From: Phytophthora sp. 'mugwort'
Taxonomy: Eukaryota > Oomycota > Peronosporomycetes > Peronosporales > Peronosporaceae
Length of the DNA: 64,000 nt
Reading direction: 5' to 3'
Assembly (NCBI GenBank): GCA_033558025.1
Contig: JAUCEF010000006.1
Coordinates: forward strand, 62,001 to 126,000
Of this stretch, positions 20,164-31,159 are shown piece after piece. The notes below the pieces were generated by a model, which saw only the letters and a program-made list of their open reading frames with translations, did no database searches and had not been told where the DNA came from. A program made the translations under genes and the position numbers. Within the stretch, counting starts at the first letter, position 1; every line of letters begins with the position of its first letter.

Positions 20164-20853
20164 TCAACTTAATTTCACTCGAGTTAAACATATTAAACGT
20201 ATTTTCTCATCTCGTTTTTTTGGTCTCCGGTCCCCAATTCTGTAGCGATGATTTACGTCAGCTCCTCGTACCAAGAGCAGTATAATAAGCGCAGCATTGT
20301 TACGATCTACAGCTACCCGCAGAGGAGGAATCCCTAATAAAACAGTCAAATCCTGAAGTTAATCCGAGTGTAGCCACTACAGAATAAATATTGCCGAGCT
20401 TGTATCTGTCTACTACGCCTCTGTCCTTAATTTGTTGGCGTCGGCCTCATTGTCTCGTAAAATGTTGACCACTGCCACATCTTCCTTAGTAACTGCGTTG
20501 TAAAGCAAAGTTCGTCGCTTCATGAATGGAAACTTTCTGTTGTAAATACACATTTTTATTCCGCTCATCGGTACGACATTGGGGTCAGCACCCGCAGCCA
20601 ACAGTTCCTTTAACTCGTCTCCATTTCCAGCGCGAATATCCTGCAGTGTATCCTTCGTTAAGTCTCCTTGCCAGGCGCATCGGGTGCTTCTAAACAAAAA
20701 TGTAAGGAAATCCCAAAATTGAACTCGTTGGTTTCGCGTTGGTATTATAAGACTTTGGATGGTCTCAACCCCGATATTGGAAAGTTTTAGCTGCCTGGTA
20801 TCGTCTTCAAGACTGAGAAAGACTTGTAGCTGTCCTGCTGGACGGAGCACCAT
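20164..20853 (-). pseudogene. Truncated ankyrin-repeat pseudogene, inverted copy of the neighbouring ankyrin-C2 gene
   Basis: On the minus strand, IRAGNGDELKELLAAGADPN, RTLLYNAVTKEDVAVVNIL and, after a stop, IPPLRVAVDRNNAALIILLL with VRGADVNHRYRI line up with the first three exons of the ankyrin-C2 gene on the plus strand (VQRGNAEELAQLIQAGAN, GLLYHAVEKESVELVKVLL, PPPLRAAVMRKNIELVTLLL). Intron positions are similar, but the donor after ...NKLRTE is GCGTAG instead of GT, and nothing after the third ankyrin unit is present. The two copies face away from each other with only about 27 bp between the first ATG codons, consistent with an inverted duplication followed by decay of one side. Confidence 0.65.
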
Positions 20854-20880
20854 TAGCTCCCGTCAAAGTCGCAATTGGAG

Positions 20881-23070
20881 ATGCAGGGCGCCCAGCCACC
20901 GCCAGAGTTGCTGGCCTACAAGGCCTTACAGGCTGTACAACGGGGCAATGCCGAAGAGTTGGCACAGTTGATACAGGCAGGAGCAAACGCTCATGTCATC
21001 AATGCTGTCGTCAAGACGGGCACAAGCCCAAACGGGCGTCCTGATCGGGTAGATATTTAAATCTCCACATATTTTCCTGATCAATCCGAAGACTGACGTT
21101 GTTGCTGATGCAGGAGGCAAAAGGGGGTCTGCTGTATCACGCAGTGGAGAAAGAAAGCGTCGAACTCGTTAAGGTTTTACTCGGTAATGGTGCAGAAGTC
21201 AACGGCTCGAAGCAAGACGAGGTAAGCCCATTGAGATAGAGTCATTGTCATTCTTCAATTTTGGTTTTTAATTTATAAACTCATTTTCTTGATAATGGTA
21301 GAGTCCCCCTCCACTTCGAGCTGCAGTAATGCGGAAGAACATTGAGTTGGTCACGTTACTTTTAAAGCGAGGTGCGAATGTGAATCGGAAGTACACGATC
21401 ACGGCAAATTCTAGCAAAATTGTACGTTGTCATTCCGACATATTATTTTTGTTTAGAAATTTATCTGTTTTCCCATGTTTAGAGCACGACTGTCTTGTTC
21501 GAAGAAACGTCCGACGCGGTGTATAGTTTATTACTCCGAAGAGGGGGCGATGTGAATGTCAGAGATTCATGGGGAGATACACCACTTCATGTACATGCTG
21601 AGAAGTGGCACGCAAATTTTGTCAACGAGTTGATAGAGCACGGAGCGGATGTAAATGCTTTAGACGAGGTACGACTCTAAGTATTTACTGAGTTATTCCT
21701 CCTTACATCGAGGCTAACAAAATTTTCTTATTAGGGAGCCCGTACTCCATTGGTCAGGGCTATTGAGCACTGGGATTTTCCACCTGATTGCGACACTGAC
21801 GACGAGTTTATCGACGTGTGTCACCTTCTCATGAGTCATAAGGCCACGCCGCCTCCTCCCGACTCCATCAGCTGCAGACCTAAGAATTATGAGCTACTGC
21901 TTAAACGGCTACAGCTTGTAAAGGAACTGACAACTCAACGCAATGTTGGGATGGTGGTGCTCTCACTTTTACCAGTGGAGATTTATCGTAAAGGTGTGGC
22001 TGAGATTGCAGCTTATTTCGCTGCAAATACTTTGGTGCCCGTAGCGGTGGAGCAGAGTGAGATACGAACTGAAACACTGCCCGAGGCTCCACGTCGACAA
22101 GTTAAAGCTGAACTTGCTGCTTCGACGCCTGGGGAAGAGGTTCTCCAGCGTAAAGTGGAATTGTTGCCAGCGTTAGATCGCTCTCTCAGCGTAAAGGTTA
22201 AAGCACCAAGTAGCGACGAGATCACTCCCTTTCCTATACGGCAAGATCTTAAACCAGCAATGACAGAACTGAGTCTCTACAAGCCAAAGAGAAGCAGCAA
22301 TGCGGCGTGGATAGAACAGGAAGATCTTGTGGATCAGCTCCTGGTACGGAGTAAGGAATCGACAGTGAACAATGTCGAAACCCCAGTGAAAAATGTTGAG
22401 CCTGAAGAACAAACCGAGAAACCTGCGCATAAAGTTGAGCCTATTCCCAGTATATCTCTTTCAGAAGCCGATTTATGCTTAAAGAATGCTGTTGTAGCGC
22501 ATGTGGACCCACCATCGCGACCTATTACGGCTGAGTCTGTTGTTAGCGAGGCAAAGCGAGCTCTGCCGCCAGTATCAAGTCGTTCAGGTCTTCCAGTAGT
22601 GGCTCCACTGCAACTTTATCATCTCAAAATATTATGTGCCACTGGGCTACGACGTGCGCTCAAGTATCGCCGACAGAACCCTTACTGTATTTGCCGACTC
22701 GTTCGTGGCGATGGCGAGGTGCTCGTCCAAGTTCAGACTTCAGTGCATCCTGGAGGGGGCCAAGTCCCGACATGGCGAGGTCAAGTCTTTGAGCTGGCAT
22801 TGACTCCAGAGAATACTCGAACCTGTACGTTAGTCTTCGTCCTGAAACATTCGGGAGTGGTGGCGTCTCTCGAGTACGTTGCAGTGACTTTTGTATGCTG
22901 TGAAATTTGATCCTAACATTCTCTATTGGTCCATTTACAGCGAGCGGATCGCAGTGGGCATGATGCCATTTCCTCATATTCCCATTGGCCACTCGCTTGC
23001 GCACAAGCTGCTGCTCATGAACAACGACCAACTCGCAGGACGCCTGGAAATCTATCTAGAAGCTTACTAA
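20881..23070 (+). CDS. Ankyrin-repeat and C2-domain protein
   Basis: Predicted six exons: 20881-21048, 21114-21221, 21302-21421, 21483-21668, 21735-22873, 22941-23070 (616 aa). The first four joins are phase 0, each near the edge of an ankyrin unit. N-terminal ankyrin repeats: GNAEELAQLIQAGANAHVI, GLLYHAVEKESVELVKVLL, PPLRAAVMRKNIELVTLLL, SWGDTPLHVHAEKWHANFV and ARTPLVRAIEHWDF. A charged, low-complexity middle (about residues 270-460) follows. The C-terminal C2-like domain reads LQLYHLKILCATGLRRALK, NPYCICRLVRGDGEVLVQV, TWRGQVFELAL and ends RLEIYLEAY. Ankyrin-C2 proteins of this layout are probably membrane or cytoskeletal adaptors. No specific substrate can be named. Confidence 0.85.
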
Positions 23071-23214
23071 GAAAAAGTATCCTCTCATCAACATGGCTAC
23101 CTTTTGGTCAGCACACGTCACATATTATCTTATTCAGATGGTACAATGTACCGTTTTTCAATTAGCTGTATCGGCACCCCCCTTTTGTATGGAATTGGCA
23201 AGCAAGGCCTAAGG

Positions 23215-25033
23215 ATGAGGCGCTCAAGTCTGCGGCCACGCCAGATCGATATCCATGCGCGCATGCGGATTATCCGCGAGGAGGAGGACCTGGACGCTGA
23301 TGACGACGGCGCTACGGGCGCCTCCCAGCCGCACGCGACATTCCAGCAGCTTGTAGCGGTAAGGAAAGCCTACTAACATTTTCTTAGGTATATTTTTACT
23401 ATAAAAAATTCTAATTTAAAATCTGTTTATTTTATCCTGTCCTGCTAAATCTAAGAGTCTGGAAGTCCGTCAGCAGGCTGGCAGCCAATCCAAGCGCAAT
23501 AAGAAGGACATTCCAATCCCCGTGATCCTGCCCGTGCCGACCTATGACACGTCAGTGTCTGCGGACTTTGACGTGCCCACGTCCTACGTGAGGTTCCAGG
23601 CTCTACCACGAGATGAAGATGCTGCAGGATCTGAAGGTCTAGGTCCAGAACCACAGGACATCGAAGTGGACTTGGATTTGGACGACATGAGGTGGCTCCG
23701 ACGTCATCCTAAATACGGAGTGGACGGAGATCCGAGATATCAATTGTCGCAGGAACGCTTCGCTCAGATGCTGGACGCTCTGGAGAAAGCTTCAGCACTG
23801 CTGAACCCCAACGTCATGACGCTGGCAGAGGCCGAGGATGTGTTTACCAAGAGGCTCGGTATGCACAAGACGCCGTTGAATCGTGTCACGTGCGACGTGT
23901 ACGCGTACTGGGCTGCGAAGCGGCAGAAGCTGCGGCGTCCATTGTTGCGTCGCTTTTGGCCTCAAACACCATTGAATGACACGAATCCACACGCAGTCTT
24001 TCGACCCCGTGAGAAGGAGCGGTATAAGTTACGTAAGCATCGCAAGAACGACCTTGAAGGCTTCCGTAAGCTTCAGCAATTACGTGTGGACTTTGAACGG
24101 GTTCGTCGATTGCTGGATCTCGTGCGACGCCGAGAACGAGCGAAAAGACTGCAGTTGGATTTTCTGGATGAGATCCGGCGTCAAGCGGAGCATGAGCTCA
24201 CGAATCGTGGTCCAAATGCTGTGGTACGGAAACCGGTTTTTCCGGTGGACGAAGAGCGCGAACGTCACAAGAAGAAAAAGAAGAAGAAGAAGAAACATCG
24301 CGAAGGTGAGAATGGTCGGTTGGTAGGAGATGACGCTTCGGCATCAGGAGACTCAAAGACTGGAGCGGATGCGAAGCCTGGAAAAACTGGCGCTGCTGCG
24401 GTTGAAGGACCACAAATTGCGCCGACATTTATGGAGTACGATACATTGGCAAACTTCGTGATGGAGGATACAACAGACACGGACGGCTCGCCACGGGAAA
24501 CGAGTGGCCCAGTGTATCCGTCTTACCCATTGTCACCGCCTCGATTGATGGCAGCGATTCTCCAACAACCACCCAAGTATAGGTGCCGAGGACGCATTGG
24601 TCGCGGAGGAAGATTGGTCATGGACCGAATCCCAGTACCGTCTTGGCGATACTATGGCATCACGGAGACGAATGCACCGACACTCAAGTCTACGTCCTTG
24701 ATTCCCAGTGCGGCAGTGTCAGGACCAACAACGCCCGAGAATGGCGTAACCAGTTTACCAGTTCCAAATTCGGAACTTGGTATCGCTGCTAACCACGGAA
24801 CTGTCCTGATTCAGGAGCTGTCTGTTCACCCACCAATGAACAAAATCAAGCAGATTACGTCAAAACGGTTGGATGAGATCTACGGCATGAGTGACAGCGA
24901 GGACGAACTGTTAGAGCCTCTTTCTTCCTCCGTTTACGAGACACCGACGCGCAAGACAGCAAGTGGCGGAAAGGGGCTTCACAGCATACACACTGGACCA
25001 GGACGGAAGGTGAAGTTCACGCTTGATGTTTAA
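23215..25033 (+). CDS. EPC1: Enhancer of polycomb-like protein (NuA4 histone acetyltransferase scaffold)
   Basis: Predicted join 23215-23358 and 23456-25033 (573 aa); intron GTAAGG...CTAAG. Enhancer of polycomb (Epl1 in yeast, EPC1/2 in animals) anchors the Esa1/TIP60 catalytic module of NuA4 to nucleosomes. Seen: basic N-terminal RRSSLRPRQIDIHARMRI, KKDIPIPVILPVPTY, the EPL1 region with VDLDLDDMRWLRRHPKYG, ERFAQMLDALEKAS, VYAYWAAKRQKLRRPLLRRF, HAVFRPREKERYKLRKHRKN and a long basic helix. A run of nine lysines lies near residue 280, encoded by an AAG/AAA tract at about 24268-24294. The C-terminal RCRGRIGRGGRLVMDR corresponds to the RxxxRIGRGGR segment of EPC C-terminal domains. It starts 144 bp after the ankyrin-C2 stop on the same strand. 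Confidence 0.9.
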
Positions 25034-25420
25034 GGCTATGGAACAGGATCCATCCCAAAAGCCAAGAGGATGGATTGGACCATTGGCCTTTTGAAATGCA
25101 ACCTAGTAGTAACAATGCTATTGATCGTGCGTGACAAGTGGAATCTTTAATTTCTGTGGGTGTATTTTATCTCTTTTGTTGTCGTTTGTCAGCCAGCTCG
25201 GCGAATGGACGTACAATTACCTACAACACAAATTGGATTGAGTTTTTGCACCAAGATCAATGGTACGACTGAGGTACTTACGGTTGACGATGTTGTACGG
25301 GTAATGATTTCTCCTCCAGACCTTCGATCGGGCACTGTTGCAGTCTTTGGTCGTCTACAACGCAGTCAACAGTCCGGTTAGTTTACTTTCCTATCTACGC
25401 GAAGTCACAATCAAGTGAAC
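25034..25420. other. Intergenic region between EPC and the Q-rich gene (convergent)
   Basis: The 3' flanks of two convergent genes. It contains one short plus-strand ORF (25205-25381) listed separately. A T-rich tract ending in TTTGTCAG (25145-25192) resembles an intron end. Confidence 0.5.
25205..25381 (+). CDS. Possible 58-codon small ORF, uncertain
   Basis: MDVQLPTTQIGLSF... runs 58 codons to a stop. The residue pattern (TVAVFGRLQ) is weakly like a beta-barrel fragment, but I recognise no family. A polypyrimidine tract and CAG just upstream could join it to 25072-25127 (ATGGATTGG...), which would give about 78 aa. It could equally be part of the EPC 3' UTR. Confidence 0.2.
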   Translation: MDVQLPTTQIGLSFCTKINGTTEVLTVDDVVRVMISPPDLRSGTVAVFGRLQRSQQSG

Positions 25421-28400
25421 TTACTCTTCGGTGCGTCCGATTTGTTTCTTACGGAAGGCGTTAGGAGTGATAGCTGGACCATAAATCACTTGGTCAGAAA
25501 GCTGAATTTTCCGCAGCGGAATCCGGTTTCGCCCGTCATCGATGTTCGAGAACGACGGTCTTTTAGACAACCAGTCGTTGTCATTATCTGATTGTGGAGT
25601 CGAAAGCTGCATCTGCAAGCGTTGTCGTTGTCGTCGTCGTCTCTCCAATGCTGAGGTTGAGGCCGTAAACAGCTCTTCCAGAATATCCATATTGATGCCA
25701 TGATCGTTATAGTCATCTGAAGCCTGAGGGGATCTAGGATGTTGCTGATACGGGTACGATAGTTGTTGGAACTGCTGCTGGTTTTGATACAAAATCGGGC
25801 GTAAAGGAGAACCAGAAGTTGAACGAGATGGTGACCCAGGTCGTTGAGTAGGAGATCCTGGATTCGATATCTGCTCAGGATACAAACTGTCATCAGGAGG
25901 GGCTTGAGCGAACGGCAAGTGCTGGTCACACGACAGGCATTTTAATGGTGACTTCGTGAGGTACGCTGGAGGTGCATTAGTGCTGGTACTGGATTCAACG
26001 AGACTAAAAAAAAACATGCACACGAAAAGTTAGGCATCTTTTCGCTACCAGTAAAAGTTTTAGCAAATATCGACCTTTCCAGTCGATCAATATCGGTTCG
26101 ATCAGCTTTTTGCCGTAAATCGTGACTAAGCTTGCCGGCCGTAGTGTCCAGATCATGCGTAATTCGATCAGTTTTCGCGTGCAGATCACTGGCAAGCTGT
26201 TGGAGCATCTGAGCATTCGGGAGACCCGTCATTCGGTAACGTAGGTCATCAATTGTATCTAACATTCTTGATGCTGTGTCTGCTGTTGTCGCAGTGATCT
26301 AAACAAAAAATATAATGGGCACTGGTAAGCACAATTTTGACCCAAACGCAAAACAAAGTAAAACTGCATACACGAACCTGATCGCGCAGATCTTGGACAA
26401 GCTGCAGCGTGTCCTCCTTGCTTGGACACGCGCCCAATTGAGTTCGGAGAGCCATTTCAACTTCTTGCTGCCTCCAAAGCTCTTTCTCAAGTTTCACAAG
26501 CCCCATCTGATGCTGGGCCAACGTCTGTAGACAATGTTCCTGATGGAAATCAATGGCGTCAAGGAGGTTTGCAGTGCCCAACTCCATCCGATGAGTCGCC
26601 TCGGCCAGAAATCCGACACTAGGTAATGGGAACTCGTCATGCTCCGTAGCTGCTGCACGATACGACGTGTCAATCTTGGCGAGAAGCTGACGTAGCGTGT
26701 ACATGGTGCTCTCCTGTTCTGAACCTTGTGTCCAATCACCACTTGATGTCTCAGATCTCTGCAGCACTTGGACGGCGCGATCGATTGTTTCGTTGAGTGC
26801 TGATATTGCGGGAGATTTCACGACGTGGGAATTGAGCTGAGACTTGAAATTCTGGAGATTTCGCTGAAGATTAATGAGAGAGTCTCCGTTAGCTCCATAG
26901 ATGCAGTTGTCCGATGCTGTCTTCAGCCACAAAATACCTGCTGCTTGTAACGCTTCAGGAGAGATAAACCGCTTTTCAAAGTCACCAATGGTTCGCATGA
27001 CGTGGGCGAGTTCATTGCTCTGTGTAGTCTGCAAAGCTGCCTGAAGACTGTGGAGCGTCTCCAATTTCCGGTCGACTTCGTGCTGTATCGTAGCAATATC
27101 GACAACCCTTTGCTCGTCTTGTTGACGACGCCACTCCTGCTCTCGCTGCTGGACCTGGAGCTGCTGCTGAGCCTGAAGCTGCTGCTGAGCCTGGAGCTGC
27201 TGCTGAGCCTGGAGCTGCTGCTGAGCCTGGAGCTGCTCCTGAAACTGACTTTGTAGTTGGGAGATCATCATGTGCTGGGTTTGCATCATCTCCTGTTGCT
27301 GCTGTCTCCACTCGTCCATGTGCTCGTGCTTAAGGTGCGAACGGGATTGAAGCACGAGTTCGTGCATCCGTCGCATTTGTTCTTCTTCCCGTCGTCGTTG
27401 TTCGTTTAGTCTAATTTCTTCTTGACGCTGCAGATCCTGGCAATTGCGGAAAAAGCTCTTTGTTCGATAGAGAGAACCCTTGCGATGCGTCGGAAGTGAT
27501 CGTAAAGGGGATGGATCAATAACTATTTCGTCCATCTCTTCGTCGCCATGTTCATCAAGTGTGTGTGCAGCGCTCTGGCTTTGGTTGTTGGGTGGACTGT
27601 TGGCTGTTGTAAGGACTTCCTCTTGCTTGGTCAGTGGCGATGCATTAACAACTTGCTCTGAAGATCGGAGTTCACTAGACTGCGGCTCAACGATGTGTAA
27701 AACGTCTTGCTGAATCAAATAATGTGAGGAATGCCGAGCTGCAATTGACGGCAGAGTGCTGGTCTCTGGTGACTGGACGCTGAGACGAGGCTCTGTCGGC
27801 CCTGAAACGGTCCCAGCTTCTCGCAAAGCCTCCTCTGGCTCTGGATCAGTCGATACAAGGGCGTCACACACAACTGGTGCTTGAACCGGTTCGTCTATCG
27901 CGCCATTCACAATCCCGTCGTTCTGCTCAAATGCTTTAGGACCCAGTACTGGATGAGTGTCGATGTGTGGCATCTTCCAGTCGTCGTGCTGCGCTGCTAG
28001 CTGCATGAGGATGACCTCATTCTCCGTCAACACGTCTGAAATCGAGTGCAGCTGCGTCTGCTTCGTCTGAACCACCTCCACGACATTATTATTCCCATGC
28101 GGCTCGAAGAGAACCTCCAAGACCATGTTCAGCTGCCTTGATAGCGTCATGACGTAGTACTCGAGCTCGTCGTTCCTGCCGCTGCCAGATTCCACGACGG
28201 TTGCAACTGGTGGAGGAGCTGGGGCATCTTCAGCGACGAGGAGCGGCGGTAGCGATGCCAACGCAGCGGAAGCGGCTGCCGCTGCTGTCGCCGCTGAGAT
28301 TTCAGCGGCCGCGACCCTGTTGGCGTCGATGCGCTGGTTCACCAGGTTGTAGCTGTTGCTCACGTCCAAGCGCAACAGCGCCACGCTGGACTCAACGGCG

Positions 28401-28501
28401 ACCATGCGGTCCATAAAAGCCTTGACCAGCGAGTCGAAGACCGTGCCCTGCGACACAAAGAAGGCCGTGACATCGCTCTCGATGGCGTCAAACAGCGGCA
28501 T
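25421..28501 (-). CDS. Large Gln-rich coiled-coil protein, possibly DUF4795/QRICH2-like
   Basis: Predicted join 28501-26378, 26298-26075, 26003-25421 (976 aa). Introns 26377-26299 (GTTCGT...GTTTAG) and 26074-26004 (GTCGAT...TTTTAG; the donor is weak). The frame is open a little upstream, but 28501 is the first in-frame ATG. The N-terminus is Ala-rich and helical. A charged Ser/Pro/Glu middle is followed by a Gln/Glu/Arg coiled coil with five near-identical LQAQQQ units. A second coiled coil ends in LPNAQMLQQLASDLHAKTDR, KLSHDLRQKADRTDIDRLER. The last exon opens with TKSPLKCLSCDQHLP, reminiscent of the CxSC end of DUF4795 flagellar proteins; that family link is a guess. It is divergent from the TauE/SafE gene (251 bp between ATGs). 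Confidence 0.75.
27155..27242. repeat. 18-bp coding tandem repeat, about five copies
   Basis: On the plus strand the unit CTGGAGCTGCTGCTGAGC repeats with few changes. It encodes the LQAQQQ repeat of the Q-rich protein on the minus strand. Copy number is likely to vary between strains, as for other coding minisatellites (inference). Confidence 0.85.
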
Positions 28502-28752
28502 CCCCAACAAATCGCAATTGGTCAATTGTAGCCATGTCGTGTGGTGTGTGAAGCACCGAAAGGACGCGTCCTTTCGTGTTTAGTGTATACCACATTGTTT
28601 TGGGTGACACCAGCTGTGTGCCAAGGATTGTCGCAATTTGTGGGTTAATTGGGACAAACCTTCGTTAACAGCTATGCTAACAGCAGCATAGTGAATCCAA
28701 GTTCTTAAGTGAACGACTCAGGACGTCTCACTTCGAATTCTACCTTATCGGA

Positions 28753-30831
28753 ATGAAGGGCGCGCTGCTTCTCACCGCGATCTGCTTGTCCTCCGTCTGC
28801 GTTGGTCAAAACGCGCTGTTCCACGAGAGCGTGGGGTTGCAATGCTCCAAAAGTACCGACTGCGGCAACGTGCCTGCCCTATCCTGCATTTCCGGGTGGG
28901 TCATCCAACTACCAACGATCTCCAATGCAGTGGTGTATCATCGCTAACCTTTTGTGCCTTTTGATCCCATTTAGCAAGTGTGAGTACTGTCGACCTGATG
29001 CTGACGACTGCAGCGTCGATGGCTCCAAGCGTTGCCAAGTGGCAGAGTCCCTGAATAAAGCTACGGGCGAGATGCAGACGCAGTTTGCACTCAATTCGGT
29101 CGGAGAATCTGTGCCTGTCGCCTTCTGCATCGAAAAAGACCTGTTTGACCCCTTCACATGGAAGGACGTGGTGGCCACGATCATCGCATTGCTCAGCACG
29201 GCGCTAGGCTCTGGATGCGGCGTGGGTGGCGGCGGTCTGCTGGTGCCCATGTACATTTTTTTCTACGGACTGAGCCCGAAACACGCCATCCCGCTGTCTA
29301 AGGCTACAATCTTCGGCAACGCGGTGTCTGCCTATTTCTTCAACTTTAACCGGAAGCATCCGAGTAAGTTGGTCATTGAAGGAGCAGTCGGTTGAGGTAT
29401 TAAATGGTCTGACAACGCGTTGTTGTTGTTGTTGTATGCACTGTTAACAGCGGCTGCGAAATTGCCGCTCATTAACTACCAGGTTGCGGGTATCATGGAG
29501 CCGACGACGCTGATTGGTGCCGTCTTCGGCGTCATGATGAACCATATGTTCCCGGACTGGCTGATTCTCGTGCTTCTTGTGTCGCTGCTGTCATTTATCA
29601 CGTACAAGACGGTCCTCAAGGGCGACAAGGTGCGGAATATGAGTTGCGTTCTTAGCAGAGTGTTTGCTTACCAATGTTTACGTTGTATTGGCTGCAGATT
29701 CGAGAGAAAGAGTCCAAGCACCAATTCGCAGTCGTTAAGTCGGTGTTTAAGGGCGGTCCTGACGGTGGAGGTCGCAATCGCCAGTGGTCTATTTACCGAG
29801 TACGTTCGTTATGTTTTCTCGGGGCTCCATGTCTCTACTTTACTGATTAAAATTCATGTCTTGACTTGTGTCAATAGCGCTTTGATGTCGAGGTTGCAGC
29901 CCGTCGATGGCTCGCGAAGACCCGCCGCAACAAGAAGTTGCGTCACATTAAGGCTCAAGACGAAGCAGATTTTGAGTCCTTGCCATCTCTTCGTGATCAC
30001 CAGCCGTCGAGCTCAGACGCTCTATTGGGCGGCTTGGACAAGCATGATTTTGGCACGTTCACTTCAGACGATGACCAGATGCTGGAGAGGCGCAAGGCCA
30101 TCGAACAGCGCGAGATGCGAGTGTTCCCTCTTAGGTACATTCTCCCGCTAGTGCTCGCGTGGCTTGTGGTACTGGTACAGTCGATGCTCCGTGGTGGCCA
30201 TGGCGCCCCTAGCATTATTGGAATCACCTGCAACTCCGCGGACTATTGGATGTTGACGCTGTTGCCACTGTTGATTCTGGTTGCGATCACGCTTTGGGTA
30301 GGGCACCAACTGCGACTTCAGAACCGTCTTAAAGTGCTCTGCGACTACCCATTCATCGAAGGTGACGTCCACTGGATCAAACGACGTATTCTTTTCTTTC
30401 CAACAATGTGCAGCATGGCCGGTGTAGCCGCTGGTCTGTTGGGTATTGGAGGCGGCATGGTGAAGGGTCCTATCATGCTGGAGATGGGGATTCTCCCACC
30501 CGTGCAGTCGGCTACTGCCAGTTTCATGATTCTGTTCACCGCGTCGTCGACGACGCTACAATTCGCGATCAACGGTCAGTTCCCGGGTGAGCGCCAGTAC
30601 GACTACATGGCGTGGTTCGCGCTTATGGGCTGCATCGGCGGCCTTAGCGGCCAAAAGGTGGTGGCGTACTTGGTCAAAAAGTACAAGCGCGAGTCGATTA
30701 TGGTTTACCTGTTGGCAGGGACAATTGGTCTGTCGGCTCTTGCCATGGGCATCGTCGGTTTTAAGTCGACTATTCGAGACATCGAGAAGGGCGTGCACCT
30801 CGGCTTCAGTGGCATTTGCGACAACGAATGA
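28753..30831 (+). CDS. TauE/SafE family membrane transporter with Cys-rich luminal domain
   Basis: Predicted join 28753-28895, 28975-29363, 29451-29629, 29698-29799, 29878-30831 (588 aa). TauE/SafE proteins are membrane exporters of sulfite, sulfoacetate and related anions in bacteria; eukaryotic members are poorly characterised. A signal peptide (MKGALLLTAICLSSVCVGQN) precedes a Cys-rich segment (CSKSTDCGNVPALSCISGKC and CEYCRPDADDC). Two hydrophobic blocks follow, each with the Gly-rich family pattern: GSGCGVGGGGLLVPMYI with SKATIFGNAVSAYFFN, and GVAAGLLGIGGGMVKGPIMLEMG with SATASFMILFTASSTTLQFA. A long cytoplasmic loop lies between them. All joins keep frame and the exon borders are retained in the pseudogene copy. 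Confidence 0.9.
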
Positions 30832-31159
30832 GCTGGCACTTGACACTAACGCGATATAGATATTTATGTGTTCAATGCACACGTTGCCGTGCAGTTAAGT
30901 AGACCCAGCGTGGTGCTGGACGGACATGTGCATGAGTGGAACTGCCATCTTAGACAGACGAAATTCTGTGACGTGGTAAAACTGTGACTTGTCAGACATG
31001 ACGTCGGTAGTTTTAGGGTCTCCTATTGGCCCCGTTTCTAATACGTAAGTCTTCGAAGTACATTTCGGACCTCACATTTGCTTTGGCACAACGCACACTT
31101 CAACACATAAAATCGCTTTAGATGCGGAATTGGCTCGTACTGCCGCCGTTATTCTTTTA
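30832..31159. other. Spacer between the TauE/SafE gene and its pseudogene
   Basis: 328 bp between the stop of the intact gene and the first in-frame ATG of the copy. It would have held the promoter of the second copy. No other feature is seen. Confidence 0.6.

Noticed and set aside
23522..24300. Alternative frames within the enhancer of polycomb gene
   Set aside because: Shadow frames of strongly biased codons; no motifs and no independent promoter.
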